From the NCBI GenBank assembly GCA_002787095.1, contig PCVW01000032.1, positions 12,274 to 49,006 on the forward strand: a stretch of 36,733 nucleotides of DNA, read 5' to 3'. The stretch's first letter is position 1, and the number at the start of each line of letters is the position of its first letter. Position numbers and translations under genes: made by a program. The notes under the pieces are model-generated. The model was not told the DNA's origin. It worked only from the letters and a program-made list of their open reading frames with translations, and searched no databases. Source of the stretch: Candidatus Omnitrophica bacterium CG11_big_fil_rev_8_21_14_0_20_64_10. Lineage in GTDB: Bacteria; Omnitrophota; Gorgyraeia; 1-14-0-20-64-10. Of the stretch, positions 15,617-22,563 are shown in pieces.

Positions 15617-16853
15617 CCCGGCGCAGCACCCGCTGGGGCGGCGTCCGCTTCTCCACCGTCTCGGCCGTCACGATCACCTCGGCCACATCCGTCTGAGACG
15701 GCAGATCGTACATCAGGTCCATCATGAGCTCTTCCAGGATACCGCGGATCGCCCGGGCGCCGGTTTTCTTGACCAGCGCTTCGCGGGCCACCGCCGCCAG
15801 CGCCTCCGGCGTGATCGTGAGCTTCACCTGCTCCAGTTCAAAGAATTTTTCGTACTGCCGAACGATCGCGTTGCGGGGCTCCACCATGACCTGAACCATC
15901 TCCGCCTCGGTCAACGGCGCGAACGGAGCGGTCACCGGAAACCGGCCAACAAACTCCGGAATCAGCCCGAAGCGGATCAAGTCCTCCGGCTGCACCTGCT
16001 TGAGCAGCGTCCCGACATCCTCCTCGGAAACCCGCCGGGGACCCCCATCCCCATGAAAACCGATCACCTGGCGGCCCACCCGCCGGGCAATCACCCGCTC
16101 CAGTCCGGAGAAGGTGCCGCCGCAGATGAACAGAATGTTCGAGGTGTCGAACTGAATGTATTCCGACTGGGGATGCTTGCGCCCCCCCTGGGGCGGAATG
16201 CTGGCGACCGTCCCCTCGACGATCTTGAGCAAGGCCTGCTGCACCCCCTCCCCGGAAACATCCCGGGTGATCGAGACATTCTCCTGGGTCTTGCCGATCT
16301 TGTCGATCTCGTCGATGTAGACGATGCCGGTCTGCGCCCGCTTGACATCGAAATGGCAGTTCTGCATCAGCCGCAGCAGGACATTTTCCACATCCTCCCC
16401 GACATAGCCGGCCTCGGTCAGCGGGGTCGCGTCGCAGATCGCGAACGGCACATCCAGGATCTTGGCCAGCGTCCGGGCCATCAGGGTCTTCCCCGAACCG
16501 GTCGGGCCGATCAGCAGGATATTGGACTTCTCCAGCTCCACATCGGTCAGGGTGGGCGCGGCCCAAAGCCGCTTGTAGTGGTTGTAGACCGCCACCGCCA
16601 GCTGCCGTTTGGGCAGTTCCTGCCCCACAATGTACTGGTCCATCTGGGCCTTGATCTGGGCCGGTTTCGGCAGCTCCCGAACCGAGGCGGCCCGCTTCGG
16701 CGCCTCGGCGGTGTCCTCCTCCTTGGAGAGGATCTGGCCGCAGAGCTTCACGCAGAGGTCGCAAATGTAGACCCCGCCGGGTCCGCTGAAAAGCTTGCGG
16801 ATCCGTTCGCGGCCCCGGCCGCAGAAGGAACACCGATCTCGTCCTGTCGTCAT
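15594..16853 (-). CDS. clpX: ATP-dependent Clp protease ATP-binding subunit ClpX
   Basis: 419 aa. AAA+ unfoldase that feeds ClpP. The N-terminal zinc-binding domain has Cys8, Cys11, Cys31 and Cys34. Walker A GPTGSGKT is at 116-123, Walker [11 protein letters not shown] near 173, and the IGF-type ClpP-docking loop region is near 268 (QVIGFHGDG). Sensor 2 is in [21 protein letters not shown]. clpP and tig, its frequent partners, are not next to it. It has its own extended -10 (16881-16889) in the csp-terminator flank, with a 27-nt leader, and leads into glmU by overlap. Confidence 0.97.
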   Translation of the reverse strand: MTTGRDRCSFCGRGRERIRKLFSGPGGVYICDLCVKLCGQILSKEEDTAEAPKRAASVRELPKPAQIKAQMDQYIVGQELPKRQLAVAVYNHYKRLWAAPTLTDVELEKSNILLIGPTGSGKTLMARTLAKILDVPFAICDATPLTEAGYVGEDVENVLLRLMQNCHFDVKRAQTGIVYIDEIDKIGKTQENVSITRDVSGEGVQQALLKIVEGTVASIPPQGGRKHPQSEYIQFDTSNILFICGGTFSGLERVIARRVGRQVIGFHGDGGPRRVSEEDVGTLLKQVQPEDLIRFGLIPEFVGRFPVTAPFAPLTEAEMVQVMVEPRNAIVRQYEKFFELEQVKLTITPEALAAVAREALVKKTGARAIRGILEELMMDLMYDLPSQTDVAEVIVTAETVEKRTPPQRVLRRDGDRAVA

Positions 16854-16880
16854 CGCATGAGGTCCCCGGGTGGGAGCGTC

Positions 16881-16889
16881 ATTGTAGCA
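16881..16889 (-). promoter_or_regulatory. Candidate clpX extended -10 element
   Basis: Minus strand TGC followed by TACAAT (16886-16881), 27 nt before the clpX ATG. No convincing -35 is seen; the upstream 17 nt run into the csp terminator stem and its U-tract. The extended -10 could compensate. Confidence 0.45.
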
Positions 16890-16890
16890 G

Positions 16891-16923
16891 AAAAAGCGGG
16901 CCCGGGAAAGTTCCCGGGCCCGC
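16891..16923 (-). terminator. Rho-independent terminator of the cold-shock gene
   Basis: A 13-bp perfect stem (16896-16908 pairs with 16911-16923) of very high GC is followed on the minus strand by five T residues (16895-16891), then CTGC. It lies 22 nt after the csp stop. This is the strongest intrinsic terminator in the window and separates csp from the clpX operon. Confidence 0.9.
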
Positions 16924-16945
16924 GGAATTACCCGTTCAGCCGATC

Positions 16946-17161
16946 TTACGCGCTGGCCTCAGAGAGCCGCTTCACATTGGAAGCCTGCTCACCCTTGGGG
17001 CCGTTGGTGACATCGAACTCCACCGCCTCCCCTTCCTTCAGGGTCTTAAAACCAGCCGCCTGAATCGCCGAGAAATGGACGAAAACGTCCTTCCCGTTCT
17101 CCGGGGTGATGAAACCATACCCCTTCTGATCACTGAACCACTTCACAGTGCCTTTTGCCAT
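16946..17161 (-). CDS. Cold-shock protein (CspA family)
   Basis: 71 aa from ATG 17161 ([18 protein letters not shown]). Single cold-shock OB fold with both RNA-binding motifs: KGYGFI (RNP1) and DVFVHFSAI (RNP2), plus [20 protein letters not shown] at the C-terminal strands. It binds single-stranded RNA/DNA and melts RNA structure. It has a monocistronic layout: a promoter about 185 nt upstream, a long structured leader as in known csp mRNAs, and a strong terminator. The purine-rich AAGGAAGG lies unusually far (about 15 nt) from the ATG. Confidence 0.96.
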   Translation of the reverse strand: MAKGTVKWFSDQKGYGFITPENGKDVFVHFSAIQAAGFKTLKEGEAVEFDVTNGPKGEQASNVKRLSEASA

Positions 17162-17339
17162 ATCGAAATTGGATAACCTTCCTTTCTTCGATGGCTGCCG
17201 ATCCCCGCCTGCCCACGGCAGGCGCTTTGGATCCGCGGGGGCCCCAAACAAGAAACGACCGGCGCCTAAGTAAGAGCGACCAGTCGTTTATTCGCCTTGA
17301 TTGTGCTCCTGCACAGCCACTTCAAACTTACTTATTGCA
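17162..17339 (-). promoter_or_regulatory. Long structured 5' leader of csp
   Basis: Between the csp promoter and ATG lie at least two hairpins: GCCTGCC/GGCAGGC (17207-17213 with 17217-17223, 3-nt loop), and an 8-bp stem with one G-U pair near 17252-17285 (ACGACTGG with CCGGTCGT). Flanking GATCC/GGATC (17200-17204, 17229-17233) can extend the first. Long leaders control csp mRNA stability and translation with temperature in other bacteria. No known leader class was recognised. Confidence 0.5.
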
Positions 17340-17345
17340 GGTCTG

Positions 17346-17373
17346 AGTGTACCAAATTGGACCGGAATGTCAA
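17346..17373 (-). promoter_or_regulatory. csp promoter
   Basis: Minus strand TTGACA (17373-17368), a 16-nt spacer, then TACACT (17351-17346) preceded by TGG, an extended -10. The -35 is a perfect consensus. It gives a leader of roughly 175 nt for csp. It lies back-to-back with the promoter of the divergent gene. Confidence 0.7.
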
Positions 17374-17384
17374 GCGGAATTATG

Positions 17385-17390
17385 TATAAT
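17385..17390 (+). promoter_or_regulatory. -10 element of the divergent unknown gene
   Basis: A perfect TATAAT ending 9 nt before the ATG at 17400. No good -35 at 16-18 nt and no Shine-Dalgarno site in the 9-nt gap (GGGCTCTCC). Transcription would start within a few bases of the ATG, so the mRNA is probably leaderless. Confidence 0.55.
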
Positions 17391-17399
17391 GGGCTCTCC

Positions 17400-17768
17400 A
17401 TGAAACTGACGCCCACGAATCCCCCCCGCCGCTTCCAGGTGGGAAACCCGGAACGACCGATCACCCTCTCCGAATGCGCCCGGATCACACTGGCGCCGGA
17501 TGAACTGATCACCCTGACCACCCCGGCCGGCGCCGAGGTGGACATCACCCGCAAGGCCTGGGGGTTCTACGGGACCCCTTCCCTAAATGACCGGCTGCCC
17601 CGTTTCGGGCTGCGGGCAGCCCTGGTTCGAGACGACGGCCAGAAGTACTTCATCCACCTGGTCGAACGGGCGATGCAGGCCGACTTCGAGACTTATCTCA
17701 AGCAACAGGGCTACCGGGTGGTCCTCTGGCTGGACGACACCGAAGCGCTGAAGAAGCTGGCGGGGTAG
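17400..17768 (+). CDS. Conserved-looking protein of unknown function, 122 aa
   Basis: Start MKLTPTNPPRRFQVG was chosen because it follows a perfect -10 and the sequence upstream of it is promoter DNA. No signal peptide or membrane segment. The protein is compact: PITLSECARITLAPDELITL, then EVDITRKAWGFYGTPSLNDRLPRFGLRAALV, then KYFIHLVERAMQADFETYLKQQGYRVVLWLDD. The WGFY-TPSLN-RL-FGLR and hydrophobic HLVE patterns look like a conserved small alpha/beta domain I cannot assign. It is one of few plus-strand genes here and ends 9 nt before the convergent lipoprotein gene. Confidence 0.8.
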   Translation: MKLTPTNPPRRFQVGNPERPITLSECARITLAPDELITLTTPAGAEVDITRKAWGFYGTPSLNDRLPRFGLRAALVRDDGQKYFIHLVERAMQADFETYLKQQGYRVVLWLDDTEALKKLAG

Positions 17769-17777
17769 CGGCTCGAA

Positions 17778-18158
17778 CTACAGCCGGCGCTTGATGTCGG
17801 TCAGCAGCGCCTGGGCCGGGTCCTGTTCCCCCATCCCCACCCGGATCTCGACGCGGACCGCCTTCTTGCCGGTCTCGAAACAGTCCACCGCCACCTTCCG
17901 GTGGGCAGCGTCCTCGCCCCGCAGCTGAGTCACTTCCGTTTTCTTCACCTCGTCGGTCAGGGTGATTTTGCGGGCCTTAAAAGCGCTCTTGACCGCCGCA
18001 ACTGCCCGGTCCCGGGTGACCGTCTCCTCGGAGATCACCTTTCCCCCCTGCCAGAGGGCCGTCCCGCCGGCACCGGCGCCGACCAACAAAACGGCGCAGC
18101 CGCTCACCGAGATCACCCCGGCCGCCAGCAACCCGATCGTCAGAAACCGTTTCAGCAT
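17778..18158 (-). CDS. Small lipoprotein, DUF3568-like
   Basis: 126 aa from ATG 18158, which has a strong AAGGAGG site; an upstream in-frame ATG is rejected. Lipoprotein signal peptide MLKRFLTIGLLAAGVISVSGC, with Cys21 as the lipidated residue. A Gly/Ala stretch (LLVGAGAGGTALW) and a ~90-residue alpha/beta domain follow (VTRDRAVAAVKSAFKARKITL, then KVAVDCFETGKKAVRVEIRVG). The pattern resembles the DUF3568 family of small envelope lipoproteins; role unknown. It follows the desaturase gene by 19 nt, so it is probably in the helicase-desaturase operon. Confidence 0.75.
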   Translation of the reverse strand: MLKRFLTIGLLAAGVISVSGCAVLLVGAGAGGTALWQGGKVISEETVTRDRAVAAVKSAFKARKITLTDEVKKTEVTQLRGEDAAHRKVAVDCFETGKKAVRVEIRVGMGEQDPAQALLTDIKRRL

Positions 18159-18177
18159 CGTCGCCTCCTTCCTGAAA

Positions 18178-19188
18178 CTAACAGGACCGGCCAAACAACC
18201 AGGAAAACCGCTCCGCCCGTTTCGGGAGGGGCCGGGCCGCTGCCCGCTCGGCCAAGGCCCGGTACCGATCCGCCAGCTTCCCCAGGTATTCCTGCGCCTC
18301 GGCGCCGGCGGAAGTCAGACCGGTCAAGGCCCGGACATTCCACAGGCCGACCAGATGTTCGATGATCTCGGCGTAGTCCCGGGCGGTGTAGACGCCGATC
18401 CGCTGGGCCACCGCCGAGAAACGATCGAACAACCCCTCCCCGCCGTCGCTCATCCGCCGGGCCGGCATCGCCACCACATGCCGCATCATTTCCGCGAAAG
18501 CAACCATCGCGCCGGAGGGATCCACCTCGAAGATCTTCGAAACGAACCGCTTGTAGGCCTCCTCATGGCGGGACTCGTCTCCCGTCACCAGCGCGCAGAT
18601 TTTCCCCAGCAAAGGGTCGCCGCTCTCGTTGGCCAGCCGGGCGGTGTTGCCGTGCGAAATCTTCGTCGCCCGCTCCTGAAAGGAGGTGTAGACCAGTCCC
18701 CGGTAGGTATCGTTTCCGGTCCCCGGATCGAAACCGTTGCGCAACAGATGCTGGGTCGTCACCTCGACCGCCCGCAAGTCCACCCGGCCGGTCAGGTACA
18801 AATAGCGCGACAGGATCTCCCCGTGCCGGTTCTCCTCGGCGGTCCAGCCGCGGGTCCAGAGGGCCCAGCCGTCCTCCGACGCGCCGGTCGCGTCGGTCAC
18901 CCCCGGGTGCCGGTTGAGCATGGTCTGATAGGCCGGCAACGCCTCCTCGGTCACGGTGTTGCCGACCAGCACAACCAACAGACCATCGGGGACCGCTCGC
19001 GCCTGCTGCCGCAGCCGCGCCACCGCCTCGGGCCACCCCTCCCCGGTCATGTCCGGGAGGACATCCGATGGCTGCCAGCTCTCCTCAACACTCTTAAGCA
19101 GGGAGAGGTTCTCCCGGGCAAACGGCTCAAGCCCCCTGATCACTTCAGCGTGGGCCTGAATCACCGTTTGATCCGGAAGATCACTCAT
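18178..19188 (-). CDS. Soluble acyl-[acyl-carrier-protein] desaturase (diiron, plant stearoyl-ACP desaturase family)
   Basis: 336 aa. It introduces a cis double bond into ACP-bound acyl chains using O2 and reduced ferredoxin. All diiron ligands of the family can be placed: Glu in TEEALPAYQTMLN (81/82), Glu119 and His122 in EENRHG, Glu172 in FQERATKISHGNTAR, and Glu205 and His208 in DESRHEE. These stretches are strikingly close to plant and mycobacterial (DesA) enzymes. It implies aerobic or micro-aerobic life and control of membrane fluidity. It starts 3 nt after the DEAD-box helicase gene. An uncommon enzyme for a Gram-negative; transfer is possible. Confidence 0.92.
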   Translation of the reverse strand: MSDLPDQTVIQAHAEVIRGLEPFARENLSLLKSVEESWQPSDVLPDMTGEGWPEAVARLRQQARAVPDGLLVVLVGNTVTEEALPAYQTMLNRHPGVTDATGASEDGWALWTRGWTAEENRHGEILSRYLYLTGRVDLRAVEVTTQHLLRNGFDPGTGNDTYRGLVYTSFQERATKISHGNTARLANESGDPLLGKICALVTGDESRHEEAYKRFVSKIFEVDPSGAMVAFAEMMRHVVAMPARRMSDGGEGLFDRFSAVAQRIGVYTARDYAEIIEHLVGLWNVRALTGLTSAGAEAQEYLGKLADRYRALAERAAARPLPKRAERFSWLFGRSC

Positions 19189-19191
19189 CCT

Positions 19192-20493
19192 TCAGCCCCT
19201 CCGCCGGCGCTGAGGACCGCCGTGAGAGCGCCGGGAGGCGCCGCCCGAAGGATGGGCCGTCCGGCCGCGGGGACGGCCGGAGCCGCTCCGGCGGCCGCTG
19301 GAAGCCGGCCCGGACCGCCGAGAGCCGCGGGGAAGCTCCGCCTGGAAGCTGCCGTCGAAGTCGGGCAAATTGACTCGAGGCAGCGGATGCCCCAGGGTCT
19401 TTTCGATATCCTGAATCAATTCCGTTTCCGCCGGGCTCATCAGGGTGAAGGCATCCCCGGTCGCCTCCGCCCGAGCGGTCCGGCCGATCCGGTGGATGTA
19501 ATCTTCCGGCTGATGCGGCACATCGTAGTTGATCACATGGCTGATCTCATCAATGTCGATCCCCCGAGCGGCGATGTCGGTCGCCACCATCACCTGGCTC
19601 TTCCCCGCCCGGAACCGCTCCAGGGCGAAAAGCCGCTGGTCCTGGCTGCGGTCGCTGTGGATCACCGAGGCCTGCACTCCCCGGCGGATCAGGTTGCGGG
19701 CCACCTCATCGGCCGAGCGCTTGGTCCGGACGAAGACGATCACCGAGACCAGTTCCTCCCCCCGCAGGAGCTTCAGCAGCAGGTCGGTCTTCCGATCGGA
19801 CGCCACCGGATAAACCGCTTGGCGGATTCCGACCGCCGCGATCGGCTTGGCGTCAATCTGGACGGTCACCGGATTTTTCAGCATCTCATGGGTGAGTTTC
19901 AGGATCTCCGCCGGCATCGTGGCCGAGAACATCAGGCTCTGCCGCTGGGTCGGAAGGAGGCAGATGATCTGGTGGATATCCGGCAGGAAACCCATGTCCA
20001 GCATCCGGTCCGCCTCATCCAGCACCAGCACCTCCAGGTCCTTGAACTCGATCCGGCCGGAGAAAACATGGTCGAGCAGCCGGCCCGGCGTCGCTGAGAT
20101 GATGTCCACCCCCCGCTCCAGCGCGGCGATCTGGTGCTGCATCGGCGCCCCCCCAAAGATCGCCTCTCCCTTCAAATGCACATAGCGGGAGAGGGACTTG
20201 AGATGCTCCATGATCTGGAGAGCCAGCTCCCGGGTGGGGGCCACGATCATCGCCCGGACATTCGGACCGCTGGGCTTGCGCATCAGCCGGTCCAGAATCG
20301 GCAGCACGAAGGCGGCGGTCTTGCCGGTGCCGGTCTGGGCGCAGCCGATCAGATCCTTGCCCTGCATGATGTGGGGAATCGCCCGGGCCTGAATGGGGGT
20401 GGGAGAACGGAATCCGAGCTCCTGGATTCCCTTCAACAGGTCGGGATGGAACCCGAACGACTCAAAGGTGACTGTGTTGTCCAGCTCTGCCAT
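19192..20493 (-). CDS. DEAD-box ATP-dependent RNA helicase (RhlE-like)
   Basis: 433 aa from ATG 20493 (MAELDNTVTFESFGF). The Q motif with TPIQARAIP is near 32, Walker A AQTGTGKT at 52-59, then PTRELALQ, VLDEADRMLDMGF near 157, FSATMP, VFVRTKRSADEVA, ATDIAARGIDI and HRIGRTARA. The C-terminus (~390-433) is a basic Arg/Gly/Ser tail for RNA binding. Such helicases unwind rRNA and mRNA and are often cold-induced. Its ATG follows an extended TATAAT by 9 nt with no Shine-Dalgarno site (CCCCTC), so it is likely leaderless. It heads an operon with the desaturase and lipoprotein. Confidence 0.95.
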   Translation of the reverse strand: MAELDNTVTFESFGFHPDLLKGIQELGFRSPTPIQARAIPHIMQGKDLIGCAQTGTGKTAAFVLPILDRLMRKPSGPNVRAMIVAPTRELALQIMEHLKSLSRYVHLKGEAIFGGAPMQHQIAALERGVDIISATPGRLLDHVFSGRIEFKDLEVLVLDEADRMLDMGFLPDIHQIICLLPTQRQSLMFSATMPAEILKLTHEMLKNPVTVQIDAKPIAAVGIRQAVYPVASDRKTDLLLKLLRGEELVSVIVFVRTKRSADEVARNLIRRGVQASVIHSDRSQDQRLFALERFRAGKSQVMVATDIAARGIDIDEISHVINYDVPHQPEDYIHRIGRTARAEATGDAFTLMSPAETELIQDIEKTLGHPLPRVNLPDFDGSFQAELPRGSRRSGPASSGRRSGSGRPRGRTAHPSGGASRRSHGGPQRRRRG

Positions 20494-20502
20494 GAGGGGA
20501 AC

Positions 20503-20511
20503 ATTATAGCA
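20503..20511 (-). promoter_or_regulatory. Helicase-operon promoter, extended -10
   Basis: Minus strand TGC followed by a perfect TATAAT (20508-20503), 9 nt before the ATG at 20493. No -35 at normal spacing. Transcription would begin about 2-3 nt before the ATG. Confidence 0.6.
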
Positions 20512-20573
20512 GAGGGCGGAATCGCCCGGGGGCAAACCGAACGACCCCGCCCTCCAACGGTCCAGGCGCCCCC

Positions 20574-21038
20574 CTAACGGGAAAGCGCGATCGACTCGAT
20601 CAGTTCGGCGATCTGGCGGTCCTCCGGGCTGCAGGCTCCCTCATCGGCGCCCGAATGCCGACGGGCCGCCGCGACCGCGATGTCCTTGAGTGAGAGGATG
20701 CCGACCAGCATCCCGTTGCTGACAACCGGCAGCCGATGGACCGCGGCCGTCTCCATCAGCCGGACCGCCTCATCCAGATCCGACTCCGGCGCGATCACAC
20801 GGGGCTGAGGCCGCATGCAGGCCTCCAGAGATACCCGGCTCGGCGGCGCGTCCTCTTCCAGCAGCTTCAGGGCGATGTCTCGATCGGTCACGATCCCAAC
20901 CAGCCGCTTGGTCTTGTGGCTCTCCACCACCGGAACGCAGCCGCAGTTCTTCTGCCTCATGATCTCCAGCGCCGCGGTGCAATCCTCCTTCGGCGTGCAG
21001 GCGCGGGGACCGGAACACATCAACTCGATGATTTTCAT
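20574..21038 (-). CDS. Tandem CBS-domain protein
   Basis: 154 aa made almost wholly of two CBS motifs: residues ~1-65 (IELMCSGPRACTPKEDCTAALEIM, then LVGIVTDRDIALKLL) and ~72-132 (MRPQPRVIAPESDLDEAVRLM, then LVGILSLKDIAVAAA). CBS pairs bind adenine nucleotides and act as energy or redox sensors. There is no fused effector domain, so it would act on a partner or as a nucleotide buffer. A GAGGAGG site precedes the ATG, 1 nt after the Cys-rich gene. It is the last gene of a three-gene unit. Confidence 0.9.
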   Translation of the reverse strand: MKIIELMCSGPRACTPKEDCTAALEIMRQKNCGCVPVVESHKTKRLVGIVTDRDIALKLLEEDAPPSRVSLEACMRPQPRVIAPESDLDEAVRLMETAAVHRLPVVSNGMLVGILSLKDIAVAAARRHSGADEGACSPEDRQIAELIESIALSR

Positions 21039-21039
21039 T

Positions 21040-21297
21040 TTATCGCCTCCTCACTTTATGGATGGCCGTCCTTCTCGAATGGATCCGGGGAACCAGGACC
21101 GGCTGCATTCCCCAACCGTTTTCCGCGTCCTCTTCACAGAGGCATCCCAGATCCCTCGCGCATCGCCTGCAGCAGTAAATTTCTCCGGCCTGATGGCAGC
21201 CGGCGGTATGCCACAATTCCCGCTCCTTCCCGCAGCCGGAACAGACCTCGGCCTGATCGAACAGCCCGCCATGCAGATCCACGCCGCCGTTGAACAT
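21040..21297 (-). CDS. Small Cys-rich, probably zinc-binding protein of unknown function
   Basis: 85 aa from ATG 21297, with GGAGGGG upstream. It has eight cysteines within ~40 residues: CSGC near 17, HTAGCH near 29, YCCRRC near 40 and GCLC near 48, plus three His nearby. This suggests one or two zinc sites or another metal/redox centre. The C-terminal third is basic (RIHSRRTAIHKVRRR). No signal peptide. It sits between a secreted protein gene and a CBS gene. I do not recognise a family. Confidence 0.75.
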   Translation of the reverse strand: MFNGGVDLHGGLFDQAEVCSGCGKERELWHTAGCHQAGEIYCCRRCARDLGCLCEEDAENGWGMQPVLVPRIHSRRTAIHKVRRR

Positions 21298-21331
21298 GGT
21301 TGTCCCCTCCTCCGTTGACCGAGCTTCCATC

Positions 21332-21691
21332 CTACCTTTCCTGACTGCCTGGAGCGGAAGCTCCTTCCGGCAGAATCTCGATCGTCCGGGCCAACCGCTG
21401 ATCCCCTTCCGAAACCGCCTCCACCTCCACTTGCTGTCCGACCTTCAGCGCCTCCGCCTTGGCCGGCCGCCCTTCCTGGAAGACGGTCGTCCGGGGAGAC
21501 TCAATCGTCAGGGATTGCACCTGCCCCTGCTCGTCCGTCAGCTTCAAGACCGGCGGCGTCGCATCCAGGTCGAGCATCGTGATCGCTCCCTGAAACCGCG
21601 TCGCCGGCGCTACCTGCCCGAACCCGGGGGTCACCGGCAGCAACGCCAGTCCCAAGGCGATCCCCAAAGCCGCCATCTTCGATGTTTTCAT
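21332..21691 (-). CDS. Small secreted protein of unknown function
   Basis: 119 aa with a signal peptide (MKTSKMAALGIALGLALLP, cleavage near GFGQ) and a strong GGGAGGTG site. The mature part (~90 aa) looks all-beta: GAITMLDLDATPPVLKLTDEQG, SLTIESPRTTVFQEG, LKVGQQVEVEAVSEGD, RTIEIL. This is compatible with a small periplasmic barrel or OB-like fold. No cysteine. It leads the unit with the Cys-rich and CBS genes; the Pho-box-like site lies about 100 bp upstream of its ATG. Confidence 0.75.
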   Translation of the reverse strand: MKTSKMAALGIALGLALLPVTPGFGQVAPATRFQGAITMLDLDATPPVLKLTDEQGQVQSLTIESPRTTVFQEGRPAKAEALKVGQQVEVEAVSEGDQRLARTIEILPEGASAPGSQER

Positions 21692-21789
21692 CTCTCACCT
21701 CCCTTGGCTGGATTTCCATTGGAACCGTCCACCACCGTTGCAAGCGTACCGGAAGCATCTAACGGAGAGATGAAACCAACATGACGGTA

Positions 21790-21807
21790 CTGTCATCCCG
21801 CTGTCAC
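21790..21807. promoter_or_regulatory. Pho-box-like direct repeat
   Basis: On the plus strand CTGTCAT, a 4-nt spacer (CCCG), then CTGTCAC. This is two 7-bp repeats at 11-bp phase and fits the PhoB box both in sequence and in spacing. The AT-rich spacer of the enterobacterial consensus is replaced by CCCG. It lies between the minus-strand secreted-protein operon (ATG 99 bp away) and the plus-strand transposase gene. Which gene it serves is not settled. Confidence 0.45.
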
Positions 21808-21835
21808 AAGGGGAGAGACCAACAAGAGAAACCTT

Positions 21836-21857
21836 GGGGACGCTCCGGAAAGGGACA
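21836..21857 (+). repeat. Left REP-like repeat of the transposase unit
   Basis: The first 12 bases (21836-21847, GGGGACGCTCCG) are the reverse complement of the core found in each 46-bp repeat downstream of the transposase (22589-22600 and 22635-22646). The following AGGGACA matches the complement of TGTCCC in the same units. The transposase gene is thus flanked by inverted REP-like sequences. Confidence 0.75.
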
Positions 21858-21900
21858 CTCCTCAACACCGCTGATCTGCCCTACCGGTCCTAACACATGC

Positions 21901-21930
21901 TTGCCCGGATTAGTTGATTCGTGCTATCAT
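21901..21930 (+). promoter_or_regulatory. Candidate transposase promoter
   Basis: TTGCCC (21901-21906), an 18-nt spacer, then TATCAT (21925-21930) preceded by TGC. It would give a leader of about 30 nt before the ATG at 21967. The local sequence is AT-richer than its neighbours. Confidence 0.4.
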
Positions 21931-21966
21931 TATTGCAGATAAACTAAACTAATTGCTTTCTAAATT

Positions 21967-22563
21967 ATGCCCAGACTTGCCAGACAACCAAGCCCCTCCG
22001 GCATTTACCACATCCTGGCTCGAGGCCACAACCGAATGCCCATCTTTCGGGCGGACGCGGATTATAGACATTACCTTGACCTCTTGGCTCGATTCAAAAA
22101 GAAGATCCCCTGCCGCTGCTATCATCTCTGCCTGATGCCCAACCACCTTCACTTCCTCCTCCAAGCTGAACTCGTCGATCATGTCACTGCGATGATGCGT
22201 CGCCTCCAGCAGGCCTTTCAACTCTATTGGCGCAAGCAATACCGTCTGGTCGGACACCTCTGGCAAGGCCGCTTTAAAAGCTTGCCCATTGATACGGAAT
22301 CCTACCTCCTGGAATGCGCCCGCTACATCGAGCGTAATCCCATCCGAGCCAAACTCTCCGCAACCCCCGAAGCTTACCCTTGGTCCAGCGCCCAAATCTA
22401 TCTGCGGGGACCTCGCAAAGGATGGGAGTTTCTCGATCTCAGCCCAGCTTATCGTAGCTTCGGGAAAAGAAGTCAAACACAAATCAAGCACTATCGAAAT
22501 TTCCTGCTGCAACCCCGGCCCTACGACCGCTTGGTCGATGCTCAATTCAATCAACTCACTTAA
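21967..22563 (+). CDS. REP-associated tyrosine transposase (RAYT, Y1 HUH family)
   Basis: 198 aa. Single-strand DNA transposase related to IS200/IS605 TnpA. The HUH motif is His60-Leu-His62 in LMPNHLHFLL. A candidate nucleophile Tyr (87 or 92) is in QLYWRKQY, followed by the RAYT-typical GHLWQGRFKS and ARYIERNPIRAKL. Opening residues SGIYHILARGHNRM are also typical. Codon use and GC are lower than in flanking genes. No accessory TnpB. It is bracketed by inverted REP-like repeats, so it may be the enzyme that spread them. The reading frame is intact. Confidence 0.93.
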   Translation: MPRLARQPSPSGIYHILARGHNRMPIFRADADYRHYLDLLARFKKKIPCRCYHLCLMPNHLHFLLQAELVDHVTAMMRRLQQAFQLYWRKQYRLVGHLWQGRFKSLPIDTESYLLECARYIERNPIRAKLSATPEAYPWSSAQIYLRGPRKGWEFLDLSPAYRSFGKRSQTQIKHYRNFLLQPRPYDRLVDAQFNQLT

